Positions 45,680 to 56,273 of a stretch of DNA of 64,000 nucleotides are shown piece after piece. The position numbers and the translations under genes were made by a program. Below the pieces are notes generated by a model. That model saw nothing but the letters and a program-made list of their open reading frames with translations, made no database searches and was not told where the DNA came from. The first letter of the stretch is position 1, and the number at the start of each line of letters is the position of its first letter. This DNA is from Blasia pusilla (lineage: Eukaryota; Marchantiophyta; Marchantiopsida; Blasiales), in the NCBI GenBank assembly GCA_050084515.1, contig CM114272.1, forward strand, positions 9,548,001 through 9,612,000, written 5' to 3'.

Positions 45680-46127
45680 AGTAGAGAGGGGAAGCAAAGG
45701 AAATCTGAGAGGGTTGTTGTATCCATGCAATAGCTGCATGGATAAGAGCCAACGCCTTCCTAAATATGGGTGAAAAGTCCCCACCGACGACCATGCCATC
45801 AGAATCATGACAGATATGAAGGGTCATGATCTCTGCAACACCCATCATCAACCAAAGAAGGATGTAGTATCGATCCTCTTGCCTAGACACGAAATCAGAG
45901 ACCGTCACATTTACATGGCGTGCTTTTGAGTGAAAGCGCCAATTCTCCATTCGTTCATGCCAGGTCCAATACCAATAGTGACGTGAATGTAAAGAACAAA
46001 TCATCACTTGAACTTCAGTAGGTAGACTTTGGATGCGTTGAACCAAGGAAGGTTGTCTTTGATGTAGTCGTAGGCTGCCATGAAGTTCAATTTGTACATC
46101 AAGCGGTGGTTGGTCAACTGGATTCAT
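45680..46127 (-). other. long open exon-like frame inside the CACTA element, unrecognised
   Basis: About 150 codons without a stop, beginning MNPVDQPPLDVQIELHGSLR and including WYWTWHERMENWRFHSK and VVGGDFSPIFRKALALIHAA. The composition is that of a real globular protein rather than repeat-derived. Below 45680 the frame runs into AT-rich, intron-like DNA in which a block of about 100 bp (ccaagctgga...gttgtacat) is duplicated (45470-45530 and 45580-45625). I do not recognise the family. It may be an element-encoded regulator or a captured host exon. Confidence 0.4.
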
Positions 46128-46499
46128 CCTTCAAGGTAAAGTAGTGGTCCTCTGAAAAAATACCTTGGAAAAGTACTGGGGAGAGTTGCACACAGGGAGA
46201 GCTACACACAGGTGATCGATGGCGCTCACAACAGGAAGCAACAACCAGCTTCGAGTACAAGTAGTACTGAATCCTGCATGGCTTAGAATCATAAAGCTTT
46301 GTCAAAATTTGCTTGAAGTGCGCATAGCCATCAAAAGTGGAGCTTAAAAAAACACGTAAAGCAACAGACTTGGGAGAATAGACCTTAAACCAGAGAAGAG
46401 AGCTTGCTAGAAATTTTGAATTACAGGAAGAATCAGCAAAAAGACAATGAGCAACCAATCACAATAAATGATTCGTGATGGAGCCCAAAGAAATGGGAT

Positions 46500-47240
46500 G
46501 GCTCTTTTGTAGGCTCTTCTCAACAAACACAGAAGCATCATCAACAACTATAGCAGCAATAACAATTAACACAACATCAACAACACTTACAACGACATTA
46601 GCAGCAACAGTTGATGCAACAACAACTACAGTAGGTTGCAAGGCAAAGTATGCAATCTCATAAATGGGAGGGCTCTTTGTTGGCTCTTCTCAACAAACAC
46701 GGCAAAGATCATCATGACTACAAAAACAACAATAATTAACACAACATTAGCAGTACTTACAATAGCATTAGTAGTAGCAAAAGGTTATACAAAAAAGCAA
46801 CATCAATTACAGCAACAACAGATGCAATAACAACACGACTAACTATAACAACTCCAACAACAACTTTTACTTCAGCAGCAAGAACACTAATTGTTGCAGC
46901 AAAAACAGCAAAAGATTTTATAACCAAAGCAACATCAATTACAACAGCAGATGATGCAACAATAGCGAGAGCAAGATTTACATAACAAACAACAACAACT
47001 TTTACTTCAAAGAACATGAACACAAATTCTTTGCAAAGAAAGAAGCAGATTGTACAACCAAAAGCATTATCAATTACAGCAGTAGCGGATGCAACAGTAA
47101 TAGCAGATGCAACAACAATAGGAGCAACTACAACAATAGAATCAAAAACTTTTATTTCAACGACAAGATCAGTAGTTGTTGCAACATGAGCAACAACAAC
47201 ATCAGCAGTAGCAAAAATATCAACAGCAACAGATGCAATT
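46500..47240. repeat. imperfect (CAA/ACA)-type trinucleotide-rich tract
   Basis: The plus strand is dominated by acaacaac, gcaacaa and agcagcaa variants for about 700 bp. A 184-codon minus-strand frame (46757-47311), rich in Val, Ile and Ala, is a direct consequence and not a gene. Confidence 0.75.
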
Positions 47241-47787
47241 ACACAGATTTGATTGACCTCCAAGATCAGCTTGATGCAAGCAAGGTACTGAAGTGATAAA
47301 TCTGCCGCCATTAAATCTATATTTCGTTTTCCGGTGATCGACGTGTAACGTAATGAAAGGATTTGGGGTGCTCACCAAGGAATTCAAAGAAGCAATTGGA
47401 GATCTTAAATTGTAGCTTGAGACTCTTTTAGCTGAAGGATTTCTATGCCTCGAAATGCGCAGGCCACAATGCAGGAGAGACTGAAATAGAATAAAGAGTT
47501 GAGGGAAGAAGCCCAGAGGATATGTGGGGAGCTGCAGCGAATAACAGACGATAAAGAACAAAGGGCCAGTCAAGTGCAGGCTCTCATCGAGAAGAACATG
47601 CTTAAGTGAACTAAACTCTTCCGCCTCTCTAAGTTTCATTTAGTAAAAAAATGTGACTCCATGATTTTATAAGTAATTCGGGAGTTATTTGATCAGTTTG
47701 GGAGTAACTGGGAGTAATTTATATGACTCTTAGTAACACGACTCACAAACATATGGGTTTAAAATGGCCCATTTTTTGCTAGTGGAT

Positions 47788-49300
47788 ATGCCCACGAGAT
47801 TGAGGCATGGATTGCCCAAATCACAAGAACTATACTTACTTGCAATGTACTTGTAACTAAAAGAAAAAGAAAGGGTGCCTGTTAGGGTTGAAAAAAAAAT
47901 ACTATGATCATTTATTATAATTACAAATAATGAAATTGAATTTATAATGGGAGGACTAGATAGAGTAGCAAAGAATTACAAAAAAATTAAAAAAAATTGT
48001 AGTGGGAGGAAAATATAGGTGAAAATGGAGACAGTGACTATTTTAACATGCATTTTCATTTTACGTTTAGGGTACTAGCAAGCCCGACAAAGGGGAACCA
48101 AAGTCTAAGCGTCTTACGGCGAATATGATGGAGGATAGCTAAGGCGCGCAAAAGTGTATGAGAGGCTACTTCCTCTTCCATCTGTGATGTTTTAGGAGGC
48201 TAACTTGCACTAGAGCAGTTGCACCGTCCAGTCGGGTTCGTCCCAAGTTCAACCCCGTGGTTGAGTTCTTTGCTGAGTTGAGGGTGAGCTACCAGAGGGT
48301 ACGGATGGAGAAGTTGCGGAGCATCTACGACTTCTAGAGGCTCCTGAGTAAGAGTTTGAGTGAGACTTACACTCGCTTGCGTCGGTTGATCAATGTCACT
48401 CAGGTGGTGACAGAGGCTCAGGCTATCCAGTCATGGTACGCGATGCTGGACCGGACCCTCCAGATACGAGTGCTAGAGGGGTACTTCTCATTAACACCTC
48501 GCCTACGTTGAGAGATGTTTTTGGGACTGCCAAGAACATTGATCGCAACATGGCGGAGGAGAGCGTAGCCACCATGGGTTGTGGGCAAGAGTAGTCATAA
48601 TTTCCTACACCACCAGTGAAGCAACGTGGAATCCAAGATAGGTCGATTGTGGCATAACGAGCTCAGGGAGGATATCAGAAGGCCATGCCACAGAGACCAA
48701 CTTATTCATATGCGGCTCAACAGCATCAACCTACGATTACTTGTTGGTCCTATGGTGGAGCCCATCATCAACACGATTCCACTAGTCAGGATCATGGACG
48801 TGTGCTTCAGCATGGAGGAGGAGATGGTGATGCACCAGGAGGTTATCAGTGTGACTATTGTGAGAGGTATGGTCACACACGCACCAGATGTTTCACTTTA
48901 CATCATGAGTTACGTCCGGACCGAGGGCCAAAGAAGGCACCAGAGCAAGTAGCCGGTCTGGGTGGGCCTAGAGGTCATGCATCAGGTGGTCCTGTTGGGG
49001 AACGAGGAGCTGAAGTTTCCCGACATGGTGGTGGAGTTGCCTGTGGAGGAGGTAGAGTCCTACCACCTAGACGGGTCAAGGGAGACGCCGGATGTGAGGC
49101 TGGGATGGATGCTCATATACATCAGCTACATGAGGAGATTGCCGCTATGGCATTGAGGTTACCGGATGTCGGATCCGTGGCATCGACATCATATGGAGCA
49201 GCCACACATATGGAGAATCCAGTTTGGATGTGGGGGGTTGCCAAGATGGAGGTTGCCGTAATTGTGATGCATGGAGCAGCCGCAGAGTTGGATCCATAGC
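47788..49300 (+). pseudogene. gag C-terminal part with CCHC zinc knuckle
   Basis: After the CACTA insertion the frame reads YAHEIEAWIAQITRT, then an AT-rich interruption (47830-48070), then gag again: FNPVVEFFAELRVSYQRVRM, SETYTRLRRLINVTQVVTEA and QSWYAMLDRTLQIRV (48240-48480). A zinc knuckle CDYCERYGHTRTRC (CX2CX4HX4C) lies at 48850-48891 and would bind the RNA genome. Downstream is an Arg/Gly-rich tail and IHQLHEEIAAMALRL. Stops and frame changes (for example in EGYFS-stop, about 48490) show decay. Confidence 0.82.
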
Positions 49301-50108
49301 GAGGGGAAGCCAGGAAACAGACCATGCTTCCTCAATCTTTGATGTTTTTTGAGGCAATAAGGACCCCATCGATGGGTCCTGATCAGAGTTCCCGGAGAGT
49401 TTGTGATGTTATTGATGTGTAGGCACGGAGGGCAATGGGAGAAACGAGTGCAAAGACTCCTATTGCTGATGTTCGGAAGGAGCATGTGTCGAGTACGATG
49501 TTGGGGGCAGCCACGATGGTGTATCGTACTCTACTATTGTCTGCTTCCGATGTTATGACATTGGGAGGTACGCCCGCCGGGGTGTTCTGGCTGGCCGCTA
49601 CACTATGTGAGCGTGGAGTTGGAATTCCTGCATCACGTTCAGAGGTAATTGCAGAGGAGGTGATGGACCTGCCCTTGGAGTTGATGCTCGGGCTGTCAAT
49701 GTCAGATTCATGGCAGGCTGCGGTTGCTAGGATGGCAGAGATGCCCGCTAGACCCGCAATAGAGCGTGCCATGGCTTCTCCTGGTGTTGGGTTGCTAGAT
49801 AACCGGGAAGAGCTCTTCAGTTGGTGAGTCTTTGAGGTAGAGCTTTTAGTCCGCAACGTGTCTTGTTGGATTCAAAAGCGCTACCCCTGATGTTGGGGAA
49901 AGCGTCATTGAGAGGATTGGGCTTGACGAGAGCCGATGTGGAGCGTATTCCATTCCGGATACAGACATCCTTGGGTGGAACGAGTACCACACAGTATATC
50001 ACTCGACAGGAGGTCGTTGTGAGGATTAGCCTGAGATATCCTACACATAAGTCCGTGGTGCGAGCCAAGGTGATAGTGACTCATGCAGAATCCTATGATG
50101 TCCTAGAG
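49301..50108 (+). pseudogene. gag-protease linker and retropepsin
   Basis: The linker frame 49435-49827 reads MLGAATMVYRTLLLSASDVM and VIAEEVMDLPLELMLGLSMS without a known domain. The retropepsin (49866-50108) reads LLDSKALPLMLGKA, where D-S/T-G has become DSK, then LGLTRADVERIPFRIQTSLG, and a hydrophobic strand (KVIVTHAESYDVL) that normally precedes the second half of the fold. It ends at a stop (50109-50111), where the LTR begins. The missing Gly and the lost C-terminal part make it inactive. Confidence 0.72.
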
Positions 50109-50514
50109 TAGATTTCCCCTTCGTTTCGGCTCATTTGGAGCCATACTTACTATTTTAGGCAAGTACCATTTTGAATATATGGTCAACTTTCTATTTTTGG
50201 TAAGTGACCCTTGACCTCCTACATCAGGTCAAGAGCCAAGGAGGTGACTTGGGAGCATAGGTTACCATGGAGAGAGCTTGGGAGAGGGGAGGGGTATACC
50301 TTCAAGGAGAAAGAGCTTGAGAACTCATTCTCTCTTTGTTGAACCTCTAAGCATGAGGCGGCAGAGCTATGGTCTTGTTTGCCTTGTGTGTGTAACCCAA
50401 GCCTCTCATTAGGAGAGTGGGTTTGGTTTGACATTGAGAGAGACATGTGAGAGTGCACACATTTGAGAGTTATGGTGTTGAGAGAGATTGGATCTTGATT
50501 TACAAAGAGAGAAT

Positions 50515-50885
<371 letters not shown>

Positions 50886-51400
50886 AAACAGAAGGGAATT
50901 TAAATGAGATCCGTGATGGAACTGACGATATCCTACAAGAAGAGGCTCACCGATGGATAGGGTAAGAAATCAAAGAACGAATCGGATGACCTTGTAGGGG
51001 AGGTCTTCACCTAGTGGATGTTGTAGTGACAGATCCTACGCGAGAGGCGGTGCGAGCCCAAATGATGGCATAAGGGAGATTGTTACGAGGAACGGCGGCA
51101 GCAGTAAAGAAGACCCATATCTATAGTCGACTTCATGATGGACATTGATTTGTCCCCCTAGCCATTGAGATGAACGGGGTTATGGGGGAGAGGTTTGACT
51201 CATTCCTTACCGATTGCGCCCATCATCTCTAGTCTAGAAATGGGTTGTCCTTAGCTACTATGATTTTTTATTGTAGGCAACGTGTCTCTGTAGCTTTGCA
51301 GTGTGCCTAAGAAAATGGGCTTCTATGACGAGCTCAGGCGGTTGGAGACGCCAATTCTAGAGGCCCGCTTAATGGTAACCATAGTTCTCTGGGTGTAGCT
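50886..51400 (+). pseudogene. possible LINE-type retrotransposon C-terminal fragment
   Basis: The plus strand reads, with stops, DGTDDILQEEAHRWIG, GGLHLVDVVVTDPTREAVRA, FVPLAIEMNGVMGERFDSFL and SLATMIFYCRQRVSVALQCA. The FVPLAxExxG...F followed by a QRxSxALQ ending resembles the region after the reverse transcriptase in some plant LINE and related elements. No RT or endonuclease block is present to confirm it. Confidence 0.4.
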
Positions 51401-52540
51401 GATATTATCTTTGCTGTTGGTAAGTTTGGTCGATAGGGGCGGAAGGCCCCCTTCTTTCTTTTCAGAGCCCATTTTGGCCCTCAGGGTTTTGGCTCTCTAT
51501 ACCCCCCTCCTTTGTACCTCTAATGGGTTTTCCATCAACAGTTTTATGGAAGTTTATCTTCTCCCCCCACCTGGGCAGTATAGCAATGAGTCCAGATGTT
51601 GTTGGCATTGGTAACAGAAATGAGGATGGCCAATTCTTGACATGGAACAGCCGGTTCTTTTCAAACTTCTTACCGGCTGGGGAGGGCACAAGGATGAAGC
51701 CCTTTTTCTTGCGCCCGAAATTTGTAGGCCCGAGCAATTTGGAGAACCCGTCAAATTCTCGCGACCGTGGCATAAAACGGACCTACGTAGACCATTCGAT
51801 CATTATCTGACTTCCAGCCTCGGTGAATGACACTTGCCCATGGAATAAGGCCCTTAATCGGACTCCATGCAAAGCAAGACTTCATTGACAAAAGTTTTCA
51901 TCCAAGCTATCTCTGTCCACACCTGCCCTATATGGAGAATCAGAGCAACGCAAAACCCATTCACAGCACGGGATTATGTTCGCAGGCAACCGCGTTAATC
52001 GGTACGGAGGGTATCACCTTGCCCCGTAAAGGAGGCAACCGTATTTCGCCTTGACTCACGGCCGTAACACAAGGTAAATATTGAAATGCGGACCAGGGTT
52101 CGGGGAGTTTTTTAGAATTATCGGACCATTACTGGTGTCACTCATATTTTATCGGAAATTAATATTTGATGCCGGTGGAGGATGGAAAGTTTTTTACTTT
52201 CCGACTATTTTCCGGAAAAAAAATTTCTTGTGAGAAAAAATCCGATTTCTGTTTTCCTTTTTCTTCTTATTTCTGGGTTTTTTCTCCCTCTTCCGGCCAT
52301 TTTTCGGCATAACTTTGTGAAGCCGGCCAAAAACCGGCTACGCCTAACTGTCTCAAAAAAATTTCCACCGACTCCTTCCATCCTCCATAGAGTCCACACC
52401 TGAAGTATGATATCAAATTCCTTTCCCTGAACTGAACTTGCAATTAAACATACAACCTTCTAATGTATTAAGAAAATCATCCTTAGCAGGAGTTGAACAT
52501 GACAAAACTCCCACCAGTTGGGAGCCAAGGATCCTACCCC
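51401..52540. other. intergenic DNA, no gene recognised
   Basis: Several open frames cross 51411-51830 on both strands without family resemblance. From about 52150 to 52400 the DNA holds repeated ccgg/cggc phrases (gccggccaaaaaccggct), which are also frequent at 56340-56580, so both may be ends of related sequences. Confidence 0.35.
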
Positions 52541-52580
52541 TCTTGAATACTTGGAGCACTAAGGCTCCAAGTATTCAAGA
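52541..52580. repeat. perfect 16-bp hairpin 3' of the hAT transposase
   Basis: Arms tcttgaatacttggag (52541-52556) and ctccaagtattcaaga (52565-52580) with an 8-nt loop, cactaagg. It lies 39 bp beyond the transposase stop. hAT elements often have subterminal inverted motifs here, but it could also be a foldback. Confidence 0.75.
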
Positions 52581-52618
52581 AGGGTCCTACATCCTAAAAC
52601 CCAAAATATCAATGTCTT

Positions 52619-54845
52619 CTAATCTACATGTGTTTCAGTATCTTTAACTTCTTCATTCGGGGAAATATATCTATCTAGATTTGCAAACAAGTACCTAAAA
52701 TGAGTAGAATTCTTCCACAACACCACAGACTCAGACAACATCTCTTTGTAATCAGAGGAAGGTCCTTCTAAGGCAATCCTCAAGACAGCATCCAAGTACT
52801 TGGTGGTCAATCTATTACGAGATTTTGTCTTGATCATGTTTTGAATGGAAAAAGCTCTCTCACATATGGCAGTACTAAAACACTGGACTCTAGCTACATT
52901 AGCCAAAATCAGCAAATTAGAATACTTACATTGCAACGAGGGACTCCAACTTACCATCGCCCACAAGTCTCTGAAGTTACGATCCTTCCACTCAGTGGTA
53001 GCCATCAATTTGAAAGATTGGAACTCTTGCTTCACGATGGGAGAATTAATGATAGCAGGTTGCATTTCAGCCCCCAATGGCAATTGAGCTCCAAAAAAAC
53101 CACACAAATCATCTAAATCTTTACATCCCCAACTATTCAATCCCACTTGCCGAGAAGACATATGCAAAGGATTGAGGATTCTCATTGATCCAATTAGGTT
53201 ATTATCTCAAAATCGCTCCTATAAAGTTGCAAAAACACTTTCAGCAAACCTTTTCTGAAAGAATAAGGCAGCCTCCAAGTCCCTTCTAGTACAATCTCGA
53301 CATATAGCAATGCTATGAAATTTGTTTCCCCTTATCTCAAATGGTAAACGACGAAGATAACCACCAAGCTGGCCCAAAATCAGGAAGTATATGGTAACCA
53401 GTATCTTCAAAGAAGGTGGAGGCATTCAAGTCATGAGTTTCCATGACAAAATTCATGGTAATCCTAGCTATCTCCGAATTGACAATGCTCCCTATAGTGC
53501 TAACATCCACAAACTTGTACTGAAATATCTTACTCAAATTTGCAAGCATGGAAAGAATGTCAGCCAAAAAGTATAATTGATAGATCATTTGGAATGATCT
53601 CAATCTGGTAAATAAATTTGCAGTGTTCCCATCATCCTCTGAGGAGGAAATATCTCTGAAATATGTCAATAATGATTCTAGAGAATCACACAATGTGGTG
53701 ACAGCGTGCCAACGGGATAACCATCTAATCTTGTGGTATCTCTTCATTACCCGCTGGGAGTCATTGAATTTTTCCTGCAAAGACGCTAGAATTGTCTTCC
53801 TCTTGGACGACCTTCTAAAGTAGCCAGCTACTGAATTGAGGATCGAATCAACTTCAGAGGATATTGACTTGCAATCAGGAGCTTTAGCAGCTGATAAAGC
53901 CGCCAAATTTGTTATGTGGGCTACACAATTAACTGAAAGAATGTAAGGATTTACCTTGTGCTTCATTTGGGATGCCACCCCTGTCTGGCTACCTACCATT
54001 GTAGAAGCACCATCTGAACCAAATGCTAACATTTTGGAGAATTCTAATCCTCCATCTTTGATAAGTTGCAACAAACTTTCAGTAATAGCATTAGCACATT
54101 TTGATTCTCAACAAAGTAGTCCTAGAAAACAACATTCTGATTGGCCCTTTTCAATGAAGGTGGCAAACACAACCAAATGCCCTGTTACAGATATGTCAGT
54201 TGATTCATCGATCATAATTGCAAAGAAAGGAGAGGCTTGAACTCTCGCAGGAGTTCTTCTATACAGAACTTGGCTAATGAAACAACACATCTCACTACAA
54301 CTCTTTTCATCTTGGTATAGGTCTCTGGTAATAGGGGCATTGAGAGAAATCATCAACTTACAAAGGTTGGGAAATTTCAAAAACGGCATAGCCTCCTTTG
54401 CAAGAAAGTATGCGCACTTAAACAGTGTCAGCAAAGCAACTTCGCAGGTTCGGTTGGTAGTGGCTATGGCCTTGGCCATCGACTTCTTACCCCCATGGGC
54501 AGCCCATGCAAGTTTGATGTGCTCATTGGACTTCGCATGATTAGTAAAGGCTGAAACCTTCCAATTTATGGCTCCGTCTTTGGCAAATACACTCGTCCCC
54601 TTCCCCTTCTTACAAACTTTACAAAAGATTCTACCATTGACCTAATCAAACTGAATCCAATCATACATTGAGTACCATACATCCTTCCAAGCTACTCTAA
54701 CTTTCTCAGCCAAACCCGCACAGCTTCCTGATGGAGGCTGCTATTCTCTGTCATCAGATGAGCCAGAAAATGCGATAATGTCATGCCCATCGGATATTCG
54801 TTCCTTATCTAGGAAGGAAGTCATGGTCTTCTGTCTTTTCGCCAT
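52619..54845 (-). pseudogene. hAT-superfamily transposase (zinc-finger/DUF4371-type), decayed
   Basis: From ATG 54845 the frame reads MAKRQKTMTSFLDKERI, a zinc finger (IFCKVCKKG...FTNHAKSNEH, about 54640-54500), then FFAIMIDESTDISVTGHLVV with the first catalytic Asp, LAFGSDGASTMVGSQTGVAS with the second, and HKIRWLSRWHAV. After a frameshift near 53390 it continues with FEIRGNKFHSIAICRDCTRR. The C-terminal hAT dimerisation domain is FSTAICERAFSIQNMIKTKS, then RNRLTTKYLDAVLRIALEGP (about 52850-52740). Five in-frame stops (54743, 54644, 54110, 53221, 53209) and one frameshift inactivate it. Overall length, about 740 codons, is near full size. Terminal inverted repeats and the 8-bp duplication were not found. 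Confidence 0.9.
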
Positions 54846-55199
54846 GTGAACAAGTGGGTGTAGGCTACAACTTCAAGGCACGGGAGAAGGGTTAATCCAT
54901 GGCCCTAATCGACACAAACCCTGGCCCTAATCAGGAGAACGCAGAAACCTTGGCCCTAATCCACAGAAACCGTGGCCCAAATCAGGAGAACTTGCCAAGG
55001 AACAAGAAAAGACACTATGTGAGAATGAAGAGTGCGAGAGCTACGAGCGCCCGAGACCAAGTTGCATAGCAAACCCGAAATGGAAGGCCGCACAACAAAC
55101 CCAACTTGTGGGTCAAATTAGAGAGGAATCGGCCAATACAGTTGGAAAATTGCAGAGATAAAATGCAAAGAAGAAGGGCCTTTGCGAGAGTCACGAAAT
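54846..55199. other. upstream region of the hAT element
   Basis: Short repeated phrases, (g)gccctaatc with aaccctgg, occur three or four times at 54900-54980. No gene. Confidence 0.4.
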
Positions 55200-56070
55200 G
55201 GCCAGTGTCACAAATTTGCAACAGAGCCACATTAAGACGCCAAACACCCTGTACAAGCGCATGAAACGTGACCCAGAAAAAAGGCAATACATGCACCTAG
55301 CCAAGCAGAAATGCAACAGAGCAGCAACGCGGCCCTACAAAAAAATGAATCACCCAACCAAGAAGAAATGCCACCAAGTAGCAAATCGACCTAAGCTCCG
55401 AGAAACAATGCGACCGAGTTGCTAATCGGATAATCGGAACAACGTGACAACAAAAATTGGCACGGGTTTTAGCAAAAGCAAGAGGGAGTCACCTAGCAAA
55501 GCGGCACCACTTTCAGCTGTAGCGAGACGGAATCACAGAGCAGAGCCTCGGAAGCTGGATAAGCACATTTCTACATGAGGAGATTGAGGCAAATGAGCGT
55601 CTCAAGGCTCGCAGAGCCACATTGAGACGTCAAAAGGCCCAAAAACCCTGCACAAACAAGAGATACGGGACCCAAGAAAAAGGCGACAAAGTCACCTAGC
55701 CAAGCAAGCAGGCATCCGAGATTCCGAGCAGCAACGCGGCCCTACAGAAAAGCGACCGGAATCACCTAGCAAAGCAAAAATGCCACCAAGTAGCAAATCG
55801 GCCTAAGCTTCCAGCGACAACGCGATCGAGCAGCAAATCGACACAGGTTCTAGCAGTAGCGAGACGTCACAGAGCAGAGCGGAGCTTCGAAGGTTGCAGA
55901 AGCAGATTTTCGAGGGATTGAGGCAAATGGCGATCGAGCAGCAAATCGACACACGTTCTAGCAGTAGCGAGACGTCACAGAGCAGAGCTTCGGAGGCTAC
56001 ACAAGCAGATTTTCGGGGGATTGAGGCAAATGGCGCTCGAGCAACAAATCGACACAGGTTCTAGCCTAAT
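55200..56070. repeat. tandem repeat array: about 400-bp higher-order units and about 105-bp units
   Basis: Phrases such as agagccacatt(g/a)agacg, gcggccctac and atgccaccaagtagcaaatc occur twice about 400 bp apart (for example gcggccctac at about 55330 and 55737). At the right end a 105-bp unit repeats: 55824-55931 (108 bp), 55932-56034 (103 bp) and a partial third from 56035. Each of the right-end units opens gatcgagcagcaaatcgaca or similar. The array may be subterminal DNA of the hAT element. Confidence 0.75.
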
Positions 56071-56244
56071 CTTTCGTCACGGAGCGGAGCAAAGCGGACT
56101 CAGCGGAGCAGAGCAAAGCGGAGCGGAGATAGAGCAAAATGAGGGTCTCATGGGCCGTAGTCGCGTCTCCACCCCCCTGCGAGCCCCTGGCAGATGTGAT
56201 ACCCTACTTCTAGCCGTTCGATTTAGATCAGACGGATCAAATTA

Positions 56245-56273
56245 GTGTGCCCTAAATGGGTGTTAGGGCACAC
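56245..56273. repeat. 10-bp perfect hairpin
   Basis: Arms gtgtgcccta (56245-56254) and tagggcacac (56264-56273) with a 9-nt loop. No gene follows closely. Little can be said of its role. Confidence 0.6.

Larger units (their letters stand above)
42833..47784. mobile_element. CACTA (EnSpm) DNA transposon, 4952 bp, inserted in gypsy gag
   Basis: Left end CACTAGTACAAAACCCCCCT; right end, read inward on the minus strand, CACTAGCAAAAAATGGGCCA. Both flanks carry GAT (42830-42832 and 47785-47787), the 3-bp target duplication of this superfamily. The left subterminal zone (42850-44340) contains dozens of tgact/agtca motifs in both orientations; a shorter right zone (47640-47760) has tgactcc, agtaatt and ggagtaa motifs. 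No TNPD-type transposase was recognised inside. Because it interrupts gag, it is younger than gypsy copy C. Confidence 0.93.
42401..50504 (+). mobile_element. Ty3/gypsy copy C (gag-protease-LTR), split by a CACTA insertion
   Basis: Gag begins at about 42400-42490 and continues to 42832, is interrupted by the CACTA element (42833-47784), and resumes at 47788 without frame loss when the element and one GAT are discounted. It then has the rest of gag with a zinc knuckle (48850-48891), the retropepsin (49863-50108) and the last 390 bp of the LTR (50111-50504, ending in TTTACA). Everything from DNMT to PHD is missing between protease and LTR, an internal deletion. Order and LTR tie it to copies A and B. 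Confidence 0.82.

Noticed and set aside
46757-47311. 184-codon minus-strand open frame rich in Val, Ile and Ala
   Set aside because: It is the antisense of an imperfect CAA/ACA trinucleotide tract; the composition follows the repeat and there is no start context or domain.
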